From assembly GCA_964518835.1 (NCBI GenBank), contig CAZFKU010000006.1, positions 1 through 51,201 on the forward strand: a DNA stretch of 51,201 nucleotides. The letters run 5' to 3'. The notes beneath the pieces are model-generated. The model ran no database searches and was not told the origin of the DNA. It saw only the letters and a list, made by a program, of their open reading frames with translations. The translations under genes and the position numbers were made by a program. The number at the start of each line of letters is the position of its first letter. Within the stretch, counting starts at the first letter, position 1. Origin of the DNA: AB-629-J13 sp964518835. GTDB lineage: Bacteria > Fidelibacterota > Marinisomatia > Marinisomatales > AB-629-J13. This document shows positions 27,676 to 35,315 of the stretch, one piece after another.

Positions 27676-28617
27676 ATGAATTCCGACCTTCAAGATCGTA
27701 TTTACAAAGCCCAAAGTTTTGGAAATGTAGAACCCATCGAATTCATGGTTCCATATCCTAACTTATTTTCATTGGTTGAAGGACAAAATGTAAAATTCAA
27801 GAACTCACTTTTATTCAAAGATATTCAAATTACAAATGAGGATTTCATTAATTTGGTTAATCGAGCTGCTTCGTGGATTAAAATCAATGGAGGAAAACCT
27901 GAGTCCCGTATTTTTCTCCCAACTTTGCCATTCCCGTATTCAGAAATAATGGCATTTGGAATTTGGCTTTTAGGGGGAATTATTGTAATTGCTGAGGATG
28001 GACTGTTTCCAAAAGATTCCGGTATTGGAATTCGAAATATTATTCCTAATGACATCCATTTTGAAAGTGAATTAGCAAAAATGAAATCAGACTTTACACC
28101 AACCTTCAAACCGAATTTGCTGGACGAAGCGCTAATATATTGGGAAAAAGGAAATGGGATCAAATTAAGTCATTATAATCTGCTCGTCACTACATATGGT
28201 GTCCAAAAAGCACTGAACCTTCAGAGGGGATCAACAATCAAAGTAAATCTTCAACCCAATACACCTGCATGGGTGGTTTTTGAATTGATTTTACCTCTTT
28301 TCACCGGAACAGAATTAACAGATGACGAACCGGATAAAACCTTTGGACTGCCAGGGCAATTTGATAATTCTGATTACATCATTCAACAGAATTGGAACTC
28401 GATTGAGATAACCGATCCACCGTCAATTTATTTATTACCGGAGAACGGAGGTATTCTTTCAATTAATGCTGAACCGATCCACTTAACCAAATATAAATTA
28501 AACAATGGAAAATTAATATTAAATGGTCATTCTGTGATGATGGGATATATTGATGAAGAAAAGAATGAAAACTGTTTTATTAACGACTCTTTTATTTTAG
28601 AATATTTTCCTAATTAA
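27676..28617 (+). CDS. Degenerate acyl-CoA synthetase-like (ANL) protein
   Basis: This 313-aa protein looks like an adenylate-forming ANL enzyme that lost its catalytic parts. Residues 45-108 match the N-terminal substrate/AMP domain (FKDIQITNEDFINLVNRAAS, then ESRIFLPTLPFPYSEIMAF). Where the ATP loop YTSGTTGxPKG should be, the chain reads YWEKGNGIKLSHYNLL (155-170), lacking the SGTTG core but keeping LSHxNLL. LNGHSVMMGYIDEE (282-295) matches the late RGPSVMxGYxxxxE motif, and the C-terminal lid domain is absent. The reading frame is intact with normal codon use, so it is probably expressed, perhaps as a non-catalytic binder. It follows the tyrosine genes and overlaps the peroxiredoxin 3' end by 8 bp. 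Confidence 0.6.
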   Translation: MNSDLQDRIYKAQSFGNVEPIEFMVPYPNLFSLVEGQNVKFKNSLLFKDIQITNEDFINLVNRAASWIKINGGKPESRIFLPTLPFPYSEIMAFGIWLLGGIIVIAEDGLFPKDSGIGIRNIIPNDIHFESELAKMKSDFTPTFKPNLLDEALIYWEKGNGIKLSHYNLLVTTYGVQKALNLQRGSTIKVNLQPNTPAWVVFELILPLFTGTELTDDEPDKTFGLPGQFDNSDYIIQQNWNSIEITDPPSIYLLPENGGILSINAEPIHLTKYKLNNGKLILNGHSVMMGYIDEEKNENCFINDSFILEYFPN

Positions 28618-29065
28618 TTTCTGCCAAAACATCCTTTGCATGAGTTTTTGTATTTACTTTTGAGAATGTTTTTTCGATAGTACCGTTTTCATCAATGAGG
28701 TATGAATAACGATAAATTCCCTCATATTCACGTCCCATGAATTTTTTTAATCCCCAGGCACCAAATGCCTTGATAGTTTCTTTTGATTCATCAACGAGAA
28801 GTGAAAACGGGAAATTTTGCTTTTCACAAAAATTTTTCTGCTTTTTTACTGAATCTGCACTCATCCCCAAGATTTCTACATTCTTATTTTGAAATTCTTC
28901 GAACTCATCACGGAGCCCTTGTCCTTCAACAGTTCATCCGGGAGTGCTGGCTTTTGGGAAAAACCAGAGTAAAACTTTCTTCCCTCTGAATTCATTTAAT
29001 GAAACTGTTTCATTATCTTGATTTTTTAAAGAAAAATCAGGTGCTTTGTCGCCTTCATTTAACAT
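28610..29065 (-). CDS. bcp: BCP/PrxQ peroxiredoxin, probable selenoprotein (in-frame TGA at residue 44)
   Basis: This is a thiol peroxidase of the PrxQ/BCP group: 151 residues if the TGA at 28936-28934 is read through as selenocysteine. AGGAG lies 7 nt before ATG 29065. Upstream residues EGDKAPDFSL and VLLWFFPKASTPG, and downstream TVEGQGLRDEF, are exactly the family sequence, with the TGA replacing the peroxidatic Cys of TPGCT. The usual resolving Cys five residues later is Gln49, so it would be a 1-Sec enzyme. Frame and family similarity continue unbroken to EGIYRYSYLIDENG and the C-terminus. Selenocysteine peroxiredoxins are known in bacteria. A nonsense mutation at just this codon is the less likely alternative. 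Confidence 0.85.
28901..28936 (-). promoter_or_regulatory. Candidate bacterial SECIS element
   Basis: Directly at and after the TGA, minus-strand RNA can form GAACU (28935-28931) paired with AGUUC (28905-28901). Inside it, GGA (28924-28922) pairs with UCC (28914-28912), closing a 7-nt loop CAAGGGC that holds guanines, as SelB-binding loops do. The apical loop begins 13 nt after the TGA, roughly the distance seen in known bacterial SECIS elements. The fold was done by eye and no energy was computed. Confidence 0.5.
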
Positions 29066-29150
29066 TGCATTCTCCTAATAATTTTAAATTATACACTCTT
29101 GATATTACAACATCAATGAATATTTTAAACCTTCTATTTTTAAAATATTG

Positions 29151-30275
29151 TTAACAGTCGCTCCATTTCTTAAAATTTGATTTTGACCATTCGTCAAAGG
29201 TTCCTGATTCGATTTCTGAACGAATTGTTTTCATAAGTTTCATAAAAAATGCAATATTTAATGTACTTGCGATTCTAACTCCCAATATTTCATTTACATT
29301 AAACAAATGCCTTACATAGGATTTTGAAAACTGTTCCCCAATAGGCGAGTCACTTGATTTATCAACGGGACTGAAATCAGTCTTATATTTACTGTTTTTA
29401 ATATTTAAAATCCCATTTTCTGTAAAAATATGACCATTCCTGCCATTTCTAGTTGGAATGACACAATCAAACATATCCACTCCAAGATATACTGCTTTTA
29501 TAATGTCATCCGGTTTTCCAATACCCATTAAATAACGAGGTTGGTCCACAGGAAGGTGTTCATTGCATAAAGCCACCATATCCATCATCGCGGATTTTTC
29601 TTCTCCCACTGCCAACCCACCGATTGCGATTCCACAGGTTGAATAAGGGATTAATTCTTCCATGCTTCGTTTTCTAAGATCAGGATAGATATTCCCCTGA
29701 ACAATGGGAAATAAATTTTGCTCCCATTCAAAATGAGGCGGGTTGTTTTTTAAATAATCAACGCATTTTATTGTCCATTGTGTCGTACGGTTCACAGATT
29801 GTTTGACTGTATTTTTATCACTTTTTCCAGGAGGGCATTCATCGAATGCCATTATGATATCTGCTCCTAAATTCCGTTGAATACTCATTGATTTTTCAGG
29901 TGTAAAAAAATGACGGCTTCCGTCAATATGAGACTGAAACTCCACTCCTTCATCTGAAATTTTATTCAGCCGAGCTAATGAGAAAACCTGAAAACCACCA
30001 CTATCCGTTAACATAGGACCTTTCCATCCTGAAAAGATGTGCAGTCCTCTGCCTTTTTTAACGATATCATCCCCAGGTTTTAGATACAAGTGATAAGTAT
30101 TCCCTAAAATAATTTCTGTTTTCAGAGATTCCAATTCTTGCGGTGTAAAAGTTTTTACTGTTCCCAATGTTCCAACGGGCATAAAAGTTGGAGTGTGAAT
30201 TTTTCCGTGAGGAGTGTTTAAAATTCCCGTTCTGGCCGATGAATGGGAATCTTTATGAGTAATATTAAATTTCAA
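29151..30275 (-). CDS. tgt: tRNA-guanine transglycosylase, zinc cysteines missing
   Basis: This enzyme exchanges guanine-34 for preQ1 in GUN-anticodon tRNAs. The 374-aa barrel has TPTFMPVGTLGTVK, TDSGGFQVFSL (catalytic Asp), GIAIGGLAVGE and DMFDCVIPTRNGRNG (nucleophile Asp). In the usual C-terminal CxCxxC...H zinc site the aligned residues are S308, S310 and G313; only H323 (VRHLF) remains. Flanking KYKTDFSPVD and NEILGVRI align well with E. coli Tgt, so this is substitution and not misalignment. In Zymomonas and E. coli the zinc site is needed for structure. The gene lies between the propeller protease and the peroxiredoxin on the same strand. Confidence 0.9.
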   Translation of the reverse strand: MKFNITHKDSHSSARTGILNTPHGKIHTPTFMPVGTLGTVKTFTPQELESLKTEIILGNTYHLYLKPGDDIVKKGRGLHIFSGWKGPMLTDSGGFQVFSLARLNKISDEGVEFQSHIDGSRHFFTPEKSMSIQRNLGADIIMAFDECPPGKSDKNTVKQSVNRTTQWTIKCVDYLKNNPPHFEWEQNLFPIVQGNIYPDLRKRSMEELIPYSTCGIAIGGLAVGEEKSAMMDMVALCNEHLPVDQPRYLMGIGKPDDIIKAVYLGVDMFDCVIPTRNGRNGHIFTENGILNIKNSKYKTDFSPVDKSSDSPIGEQFSKSYVRHLFNVNEILGVRIASTLNIAFFMKLMKTIRSEIESGTFDEWSKSNFKKWSDC

Positions 30276-30294
30276 TCAATATGGGAATTGACAA

Positions 30295-33200
30295 CTACCA
30301 GTCAGCGCCAAATGAGAAATAATACTGTGGTTTTGAATAACCGCCATTGTTTTTCACATCCCATGCAACATCAATCCTTAATAACCCTATGGGAGTGAAT
30401 AATTTAAATCCTGTGCCAAATCCTGAAATTATGGGTGAAGAAACTGAGCTGTCTTTATATTTTTGGGACAAAAAGTCTTCATCCTCAAATTCTTTCCCTT
30501 GGTCCCAGGCTGCACCAATATCATAAAAAAAATGACCGAACAAATACGTTGCGGCTACTTTTTTGGGAGGACCGAATGCAAATAAAAACGGGAATCTGTA
30601 TTCAAAATTTGCCATCGCAACATTCGATCCCTGTCTCTCTACATAGCGGGCACCTCTCACCGGCAATGCATATTCCGCAAAAAATACATTCTTCAAAATA
30701 TTATCACTTTCTTCCAGAACCGGTGACCGTGATGGACGGGAATCGTCCACTCCGTTTGTTTCCCCATTTCCAAAATACCAGTTTGGCAGACCGCCCAGAA
30801 AAAATTGCTGTCGGTCAGAACCCATACTTTTACCTACCATCAGCCTTCCTGCCAAGGAGTAGTATTTTCCATGGCGAATATATTTTCGTGCATCCCAGGT
30901 AAGGGTGTTGAATTGAAGATCACCCTCACCCAACCCCGGGCTGAATTTTAAAGATAAATTTTGCCTGAATCCATCTACAGGTCCCGTATATCCAAAAACT
31001 GAATTGTCATAAATCCAACTGAGTCTGGGGAGAACAGCAGATAATTCCGCTATCAAATTTTCGTTAATTTCTCCTGTGTTTGAATTTTCCCAAAATTCCT
31101 TATAATCAAAAACATGCCCTGTTAATCCGAAATCAAGCCTCTGAAATCGGTTAAAAGGCAGAGTTAAAAATCCACCTGCTGCAAACTGTTTAAGCCGACC
31201 GTACACCGGACCATTAATCGAAAAACCAATTTGCCAAAGATATGCGGTTTGATATAAGAGAAGATGATAATCATAACGGTTTTTTAAATTTGAAAAAGCC
31301 AGATAAAAATCACTGTTATCAAGAGAAATAACTACGTCCGTTCCAAAACTGATGCGGTAATCACCAAGAACATCACTCCAGTAAAAATAGGTCATACCTT
31401 GGGCGCCGTAAATATTACTGAAAGAAAAATTTCCACCTGCAAAATCCAATGAGAATTTCGGAAGATATTTCTGGGAAATTAGGTTTTCTCCATATCTCAG
31501 GGTGTCTTTTGTAAAGTCTGGAGTGTCATCACTGCTTGTTAATTGATCATTAAAATGATCATAGTGAGGCGCAAAAATATAACGACTGTAATCAGTGGAA
31601 GAACCTGCTGGCAAGCGGTTTCGATTTTTGTCCCTGCGCAGATCGCTGAAAGAATCATCCTCATTCCTGTTCATATAATAGTTTGTAGGTTCAATTTCAT
31701 ATGCCTGAGATTCAAGAGGATAAGACAAAGTATAAATATCCCAGCCCCCTTCGTTATATCCTGAAAAAACCAATGATTTATCATCCATAGATAAACTTAA
31801 TTGTTGGATTCCGGTCAAAACATTCGTTATTTGCTGGATCTTTCCATCAAGAAGGTTGTGACGAACAATATTCCAAACACCCTGATCGTCTGAAGTGTAG
31901 AATAAGACTTTTTGTGTGTGTGCCCAGACTGGGTAGGTTTCATCATGGTCTGTATGGGTAATTCTCTCAATGGCTTGTGTAGATACATCTAAAGTATAAA
32001 TATCCCGCTGACTGTAATCATGTTCAAACATATCCAGTGAATTCCAATTCTCATCTTTTCCCTTTACTGTATGCTCTGCCCTATCGGATACAAAAGCTAT
32101 TTTTCCCCCGTCTGGACTCCAAACTGGTTCTGAATCGGAAAACAGATCATTAGTGAGATTAACCAAAGTCTTAGAATTTAAATCATATAAAAAAATATCA
32201 CTTGCGTTTCCTCTATTCCCAACAAAACAGAGCTTATTCCCATCCGGACTCCAGGAAGCAGTAAATAAGCCGTCTAAATCGAATGTTAATTTATCCGATT
32301 TTTCCGTTTCAATATTTATAAGATATAGTGCATCAGCATCGCCGGATTTTGAAGCAATTACGATTTTCTGTCCGTCCGGAGACCAGGAGATCCCCGGTTG
32401 AAGCCATTTTAATTCTTCAAAATCTATGGAACGGTTTCCTTTGATTAATCTATTCAATTCCTTTCCATCAATAGCATCAATTAATAAAATATCAGCATAT
32501 CCGGAGCGGTCTGATAAGATAGCTATCTTGCTTCCGTCCGGCGAAATTGCCGGGGAGATATTATAAAAATTTTCCTCTTCTTTATGATCCGTCAACGGTT
32601 TTGCTATATCACCAATCTCTTCCCGTCCTGCCACATCAGGCCAATACTCCTTTTTTAAAAATTTATGCCATTTCTCAGTCAGATCTTCAAAATCCATTCC
32701 TAACGCCCGTTTGAATCCTTTTTCAGCATTTTGCGATTGTTTCATTTCCGAGAGTATCTCACCGACTTTTTCCCTCCCATATGTGGAAGCAATATACCTC
32801 CATACAGACTGACCTCCTCTGTATGCCATGTAGGCATCCAATTGTTCAACTGAAGGCATCTGCTCATGTATCGCCATATCCCGGATGATCATATCAGATT
32901 TTGTATCCCAATTCAGGGATAAATATTCTGCCAGACCTTCATTAACCCAAAGAGGAATTCTTAATTTGATTTTACCGGTGATAATTCCCTGTATTGAACC
33001 TCCATACATCATATCGTTTACCAAGGCATGAACCAACTCGTGGTGGATGACATGGCGAAATTGATCATATGAACCTTCAAAAGGTAAAACCACTCTGTTT
33101 TTAAATAATTCCGTTACACCGCCAATTCCTTCATACATATAACTGTCCACTACATTGGTTTGCTGGAAATCATTATGGGAATTGTACACAATTATGGAAA

Positions 33201-33435
33201 TGGGTTTTTTTATGGTCCAGCGTAAATGCTTGGAAATTTGCTCATAGGCTTCTTCTGATACATTGGCTGTGAATTTTGCAATATCACTGCTTTGCTTATA
33301 AAAATAAACGTCAAAATGGGGAGACTTTATGTACTTCCAGTCAAAAGCTTCGTACTGAACCTTGTTTTGTCCAAACTCCTGGCTGAACCCAAGTGAAAGA
33401 TACAAAACTGCTGCAATCTGAATGTGTTTTTTCAT
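30295..33435 (-). CDS. Peptidase MA-like / TolB propeller / surface antigen fusion protein
   Basis: This is a large envelope protein of 1046 aa with an N-terminal signal (about 1-18). A gluzincin-type protease domain carries H132-E133-L-V-H136 and the downstream WVNEGLAEY, which supplies the third zinc ligand. From about 280 to 580 are WD40-like PD40/TolB propeller repeats (SPDGSKIAILSDRSG, SPDGQKIVIAS, SPDGNKLCFVG, SPDGGKIAFVSD). The C-terminal 350 residues look like a BamA/surface-antigen beta barrel ending GLLRIDVAWD... and a terminal Trp, typical of outer-membrane proteins. It may anchor a protease in the outer membrane. The substrate is unknown. Similar combinations occur in FCB-group genomes. 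Confidence 0.82.
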   Translation of the reverse strand: MKKHIQIAAVLYLSLGFSQEFGQNKVQYEAFDWKYIKSPHFDVYFYKQSSDIAKFTANVSEEAYEQISKHLRWTIKKPISIIVYNSHNDFQQTNVVDSYMYEGIGGVTELFKNRVVLPFEGSYDQFRHVIHHELVHALVNDMMYGGSIQGIITGKIKLRIPLWVNEGLAEYLSLNWDTKSDMIIRDMAIHEQMPSVEQLDAYMAYRGGQSVWRYIASTYGREKVGEILSEMKQSQNAEKGFKRALGMDFEDLTEKWHKFLKKEYWPDVAGREEIGDIAKPLTDHKEEENFYNISPAISPDGSKIAILSDRSGYADILLIDAIDGKELNRLIKGNRSIDFEELKWLQPGISWSPDGQKIVIASKSGDADALYLINIETEKSDKLTFDLDGLFTASWSPDGNKLCFVGNRGNASDIFLYDLNSKTLVNLTNDLFSDSEPVWSPDGGKIAFVSDRAEHTVKGKDENWNSLDMFEHDYSQRDIYTLDVSTQAIERITHTDHDETYPVWAHTQKVLFYTSDDQGVWNIVRHNLLDGKIQQITNVLTGIQQLSLSMDDKSLVFSGYNEGGWDIYTLSYPLESQAYEIEPTNYYMNRNEDDSFSDLRRDKNRNRLPAGSSTDYSRYIFAPHYDHFNDQLTSSDDTPDFTKDTLRYGENLISQKYLPKFSLDFAGGNFSFSNIYGAQGMTYFYWSDVLGDYRISFGTDVVISLDNSDFYLAFSNLKNRYDYHLLLYQTAYLWQIGFSINGPVYGRLKQFAAGGFLTLPFNRFQRLDFGLTGHVFDYKEFWENSNTGEINENLIAELSAVLPRLSWIYDNSVFGYTGPVDGFRQNLSLKFSPGLGEGDLQFNTLTWDARKYIRHGKYYSLAGRLMVGKSMGSDRQQFFLGGLPNWYFGNGETNGVDDSRPSRSPVLEESDNILKNVFFAEYALPVRGARYVERQGSNVAMANFEYRFPFLFAFGPPKKVAATYLFGHFFYDIGAAWDQGKEFEDEDFLSQKYKDSSVSSPIISGFGTGFKLFTPIGLLRIDVAWDVKNNGGYSKPQYYFSFGADW

Positions 33436-33618
33436 AATTATTAGAACTAAATTAGATAAGTCATGTTCCGAATAAATTAGATGTATTATTCTCTCACAAG
33501 TTAAATACTTGGTATAAATCTACAAGAATTTCTGCCAAGATTCCTTTTAATTAATCAAAGAGTGCTTGCCCTTAAACTCTTTGTCTTTTCATCTCTCTAA
33601 AGGTAAGTTTCATACTCT
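33436..33618. promoter_or_regulatory. Divergent promoter region between protease gene and lpxH
   Basis: These 183 bases separate divergent starts. An AT-rich stretch with possible promoters is visible, but no consensus pair stands out. A 14-mer at 33563-33576 resembles one upstream of the trmB-like gene. Confidence 0.3.
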
Positions 33619-34371
33619 ATGGAATTGCCACTTTATTTTATTTCCGATTTGCACTTGAGGCTGGACCCTTCAGATGAGGAAATTCAGCGTCAAAAACGAT
33701 TATTTCATTTCTTCAGACATATTGCCAAAACAAAAGGAACTTTGTTTATTGTAGGTGATTTGTTTGACTTTTATTTTGAATATAAAGATGTTATTCCAAA
33801 AGACTATTTTCAATTTTATATGGAAATTAATCGGCTGAAAGAATCAGGAGTAAATACACATTTTATTTTAGGAAATCACGATTTCTGGGTGATGGATTTT
33901 ATGAAAACAACTCTGATGCACAAAGTGCATGATGTGGATCTGGAATTTACCGTAAATGAAAAGAACTTTTTATTGACACATGGGGATGGTCTTTTGTCCT
34001 GGGATTGGGGTTACCGTATTTTGAAAAAAATTATTCGAAGTCGGTTATTTGTCTGGTGCTATCGGTGGCTTCATCCCAATTTGGGATATTGGATTGCAAA
34101 AAAAATCTCAGGAGACCGGAAACATTATATTCACTCTGATGAATACAATGATAAAGTATTGAACGACCTTGAAGTTTTTGCCCAAGATAAAATTGAAAAT
34201 GGAGTTGATTACATCCTATGCGGTCATTATCATCAGGCTTCGGAAAAACTAATCAGCTCAGGAAAACTGCTGATATTAGGGGACTGGTTTACCTTTGATT
34301 CTTATGCAGTTTTTGATGGAGAAAATTTAGTACTAAAGCGATGGGATTTCAATAACGATTCTCCTCGTTAA
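33619..34371 (+). CDS. lpxH: UDP-2,3-diacylglucosamine diphosphatase
   Basis: This calcineurin-like phosphoesterase of 250 aa hydrolyses UDP-2,3-diacylglucosamine to lipid X in lipid A synthesis at the inner membrane. Metal motifs are ISDLHL (residues 8-13), VGDLFDFYFEY, LGNHDFW and THGDGL. The C-terminal GHYH (CGHYHQA) is also present. An insertion with basic/aromatic helices (LFVWCYRWLHPNLGYWIAKKI) matches the LpxH lid. The gene is convergent with argF (8-bp gap) and separate from the Kdo operon, but both serve LPS. Confidence 0.85.
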   Translation: MELPLYFISDLHLRLDPSDEEIQRQKRLFHFFRHIAKTKGTLFIVGDLFDFYFEYKDVIPKDYFQFYMEINRLKESGVNTHFILGNHDFWVMDFMKTTLMHKVHDVDLEFTVNEKNFLLTHGDGLLSWDWGYRILKKIIRSRLFVWCYRWLHPNLGYWIAKKISGDRKHYIHSDEYNDKVLNDLEVFAQDKIENGVDYILCGHYHQASEKLISSGKLLILGDWFTFDSYAVFDGENLVLKRWDFNNDSPR

Positions 34372-34379
34372 ATAATATT

Positions 34380-35294
34380 TTATCTTCCTGAAAGAGAAAC
34401 CATAATCGCATTTTGTACATGGAGGCGGTTTTCAGCCTGATCAAAAACGATGGAATAATCCGCTTCCATAACACCATCCGTAACTTCCCGCCCCCGTTCA
34501 GCAGGAAGACAGTGCATGAAAAGTGCAGAACCACCTGCGGAATCCATTAAACTTTGGTTTACCTGAAAGGGCTTAAAGATTTTCTCCCGTGTTTCAGCTT
34601 CCTTTTTTTGTCCCATGGATGCCCAAACATCGGTGTAAACCACATCTGCATTTTGTATGGCAGAATGAGGATCATGACTGATCTCAATTTCGGAACAACC
34701 GCTTTTATCAGCTAATCCAACTGTTTTTTCATCTGGAGTAAATCCTTCAGGACAAATACACACAAAATTTATAGATAATTTTGAAGCCAGATGAAGCCAT
34801 GAGTGAACAATGTTGTTTCCATCTCCTAAATAGCAAATCTTCAATTCTTCAAATCTCTCTTTATGTTCCCAAATTGTGAAAATATCCGTCATGATCTGGC
34901 AGGGATGATTGTAATCAGTCAAACCGTTAATGACGGGAATGGAGGAATATTTTGCTAATTCCAATATATGGTCATGGTCAAACAACCGGGCCATGATTAT
35001 ATCATTGTACCGGCTGAAAAGACGTGAAATGTCCTTGATAGCTTCCCGCTTACCAATACCGATGTCATTCGGTCCTAGAAACAGGGCATGGCCTCCCATC
35101 CATTCAAATCCCGTTTCAAAGGACACTCTGGTCCGGGCTGAGGGTTTGGCAAAAATCATGGCTAATGAGCAATTTTTAAACGGAGTATAATCCTCCCTTT
35201 TACGGAACACCTGCTTCAGTTCTTTTGCCAGATGAAGAATGTCAATGAGTTCATTCTTTGAATAATCTGATATGTGTAGAAAGTGTTTAAGCAA
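34380..35294 (-). CDS. argF: Ornithine carbamoyltransferase
   Basis: This enzyme makes citrulline from ornithine and carbamoyl phosphate. It has 304 aa. The carbamoyl-phosphate loop is FAKPSARTRVSFETG (the classic STRTR has Ala here, a variation seen in several OTCs). DYNHPCQIMTD holds the HPxQ motif. The ornithine site has DVWASMGQK, and HCLPAERGREVTDGV carries the catalytic Cys. It follows hslU by 21 bp at the end of the minus-strand operon. No other arginine genes are in the window. Confidence 0.92.
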   Translation of the reverse strand: MLKHFLHISDYSKNELIDILHLAKELKQVFRKREDYTPFKNCSLAMIFAKPSARTRVSFETGFEWMGGHALFLGPNDIGIGKREAIKDISRLFSRYNDIIMARLFDHDHILELAKYSSIPVINGLTDYNHPCQIMTDIFTIWEHKERFEELKICYLGDGNNIVHSWLHLASKLSINFVCICPEGFTPDEKTVGLADKSGCSEIEISHDPHSAIQNADVVYTDVWASMGQKKEAETREKIFKPFQVNQSLMDSAGGSALFMHCLPAERGREVTDGVMEADYSIVFDQAENRLHVQNAIMVSLSGR

Positions 35295-35315
35295 AACTAA
35301 TTAAACAAATACAAA

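Noticed and set aside
28610..28870. Separate 86-aa gene starting at TTG 28870
   Set aside because: It is only the C-terminal part of the peroxiredoxin; the upstream frame to 29065 continues the family across one TGA codon.
28610..29065. Peroxiredoxin as a simple nonsense pseudogene
   Set aside because: The only lesion is TGA at the exact peroxidatic Cys codon, with all other sequence intact and a possible SECIS behind it. Kept as the main alternative but less likely.
30435..30902. 155-aa plus-strand ORF within the propeller protease gene
   Set aside because: It is antisense to the clear barrel domain, has no start signal and encodes no recognisable motif.
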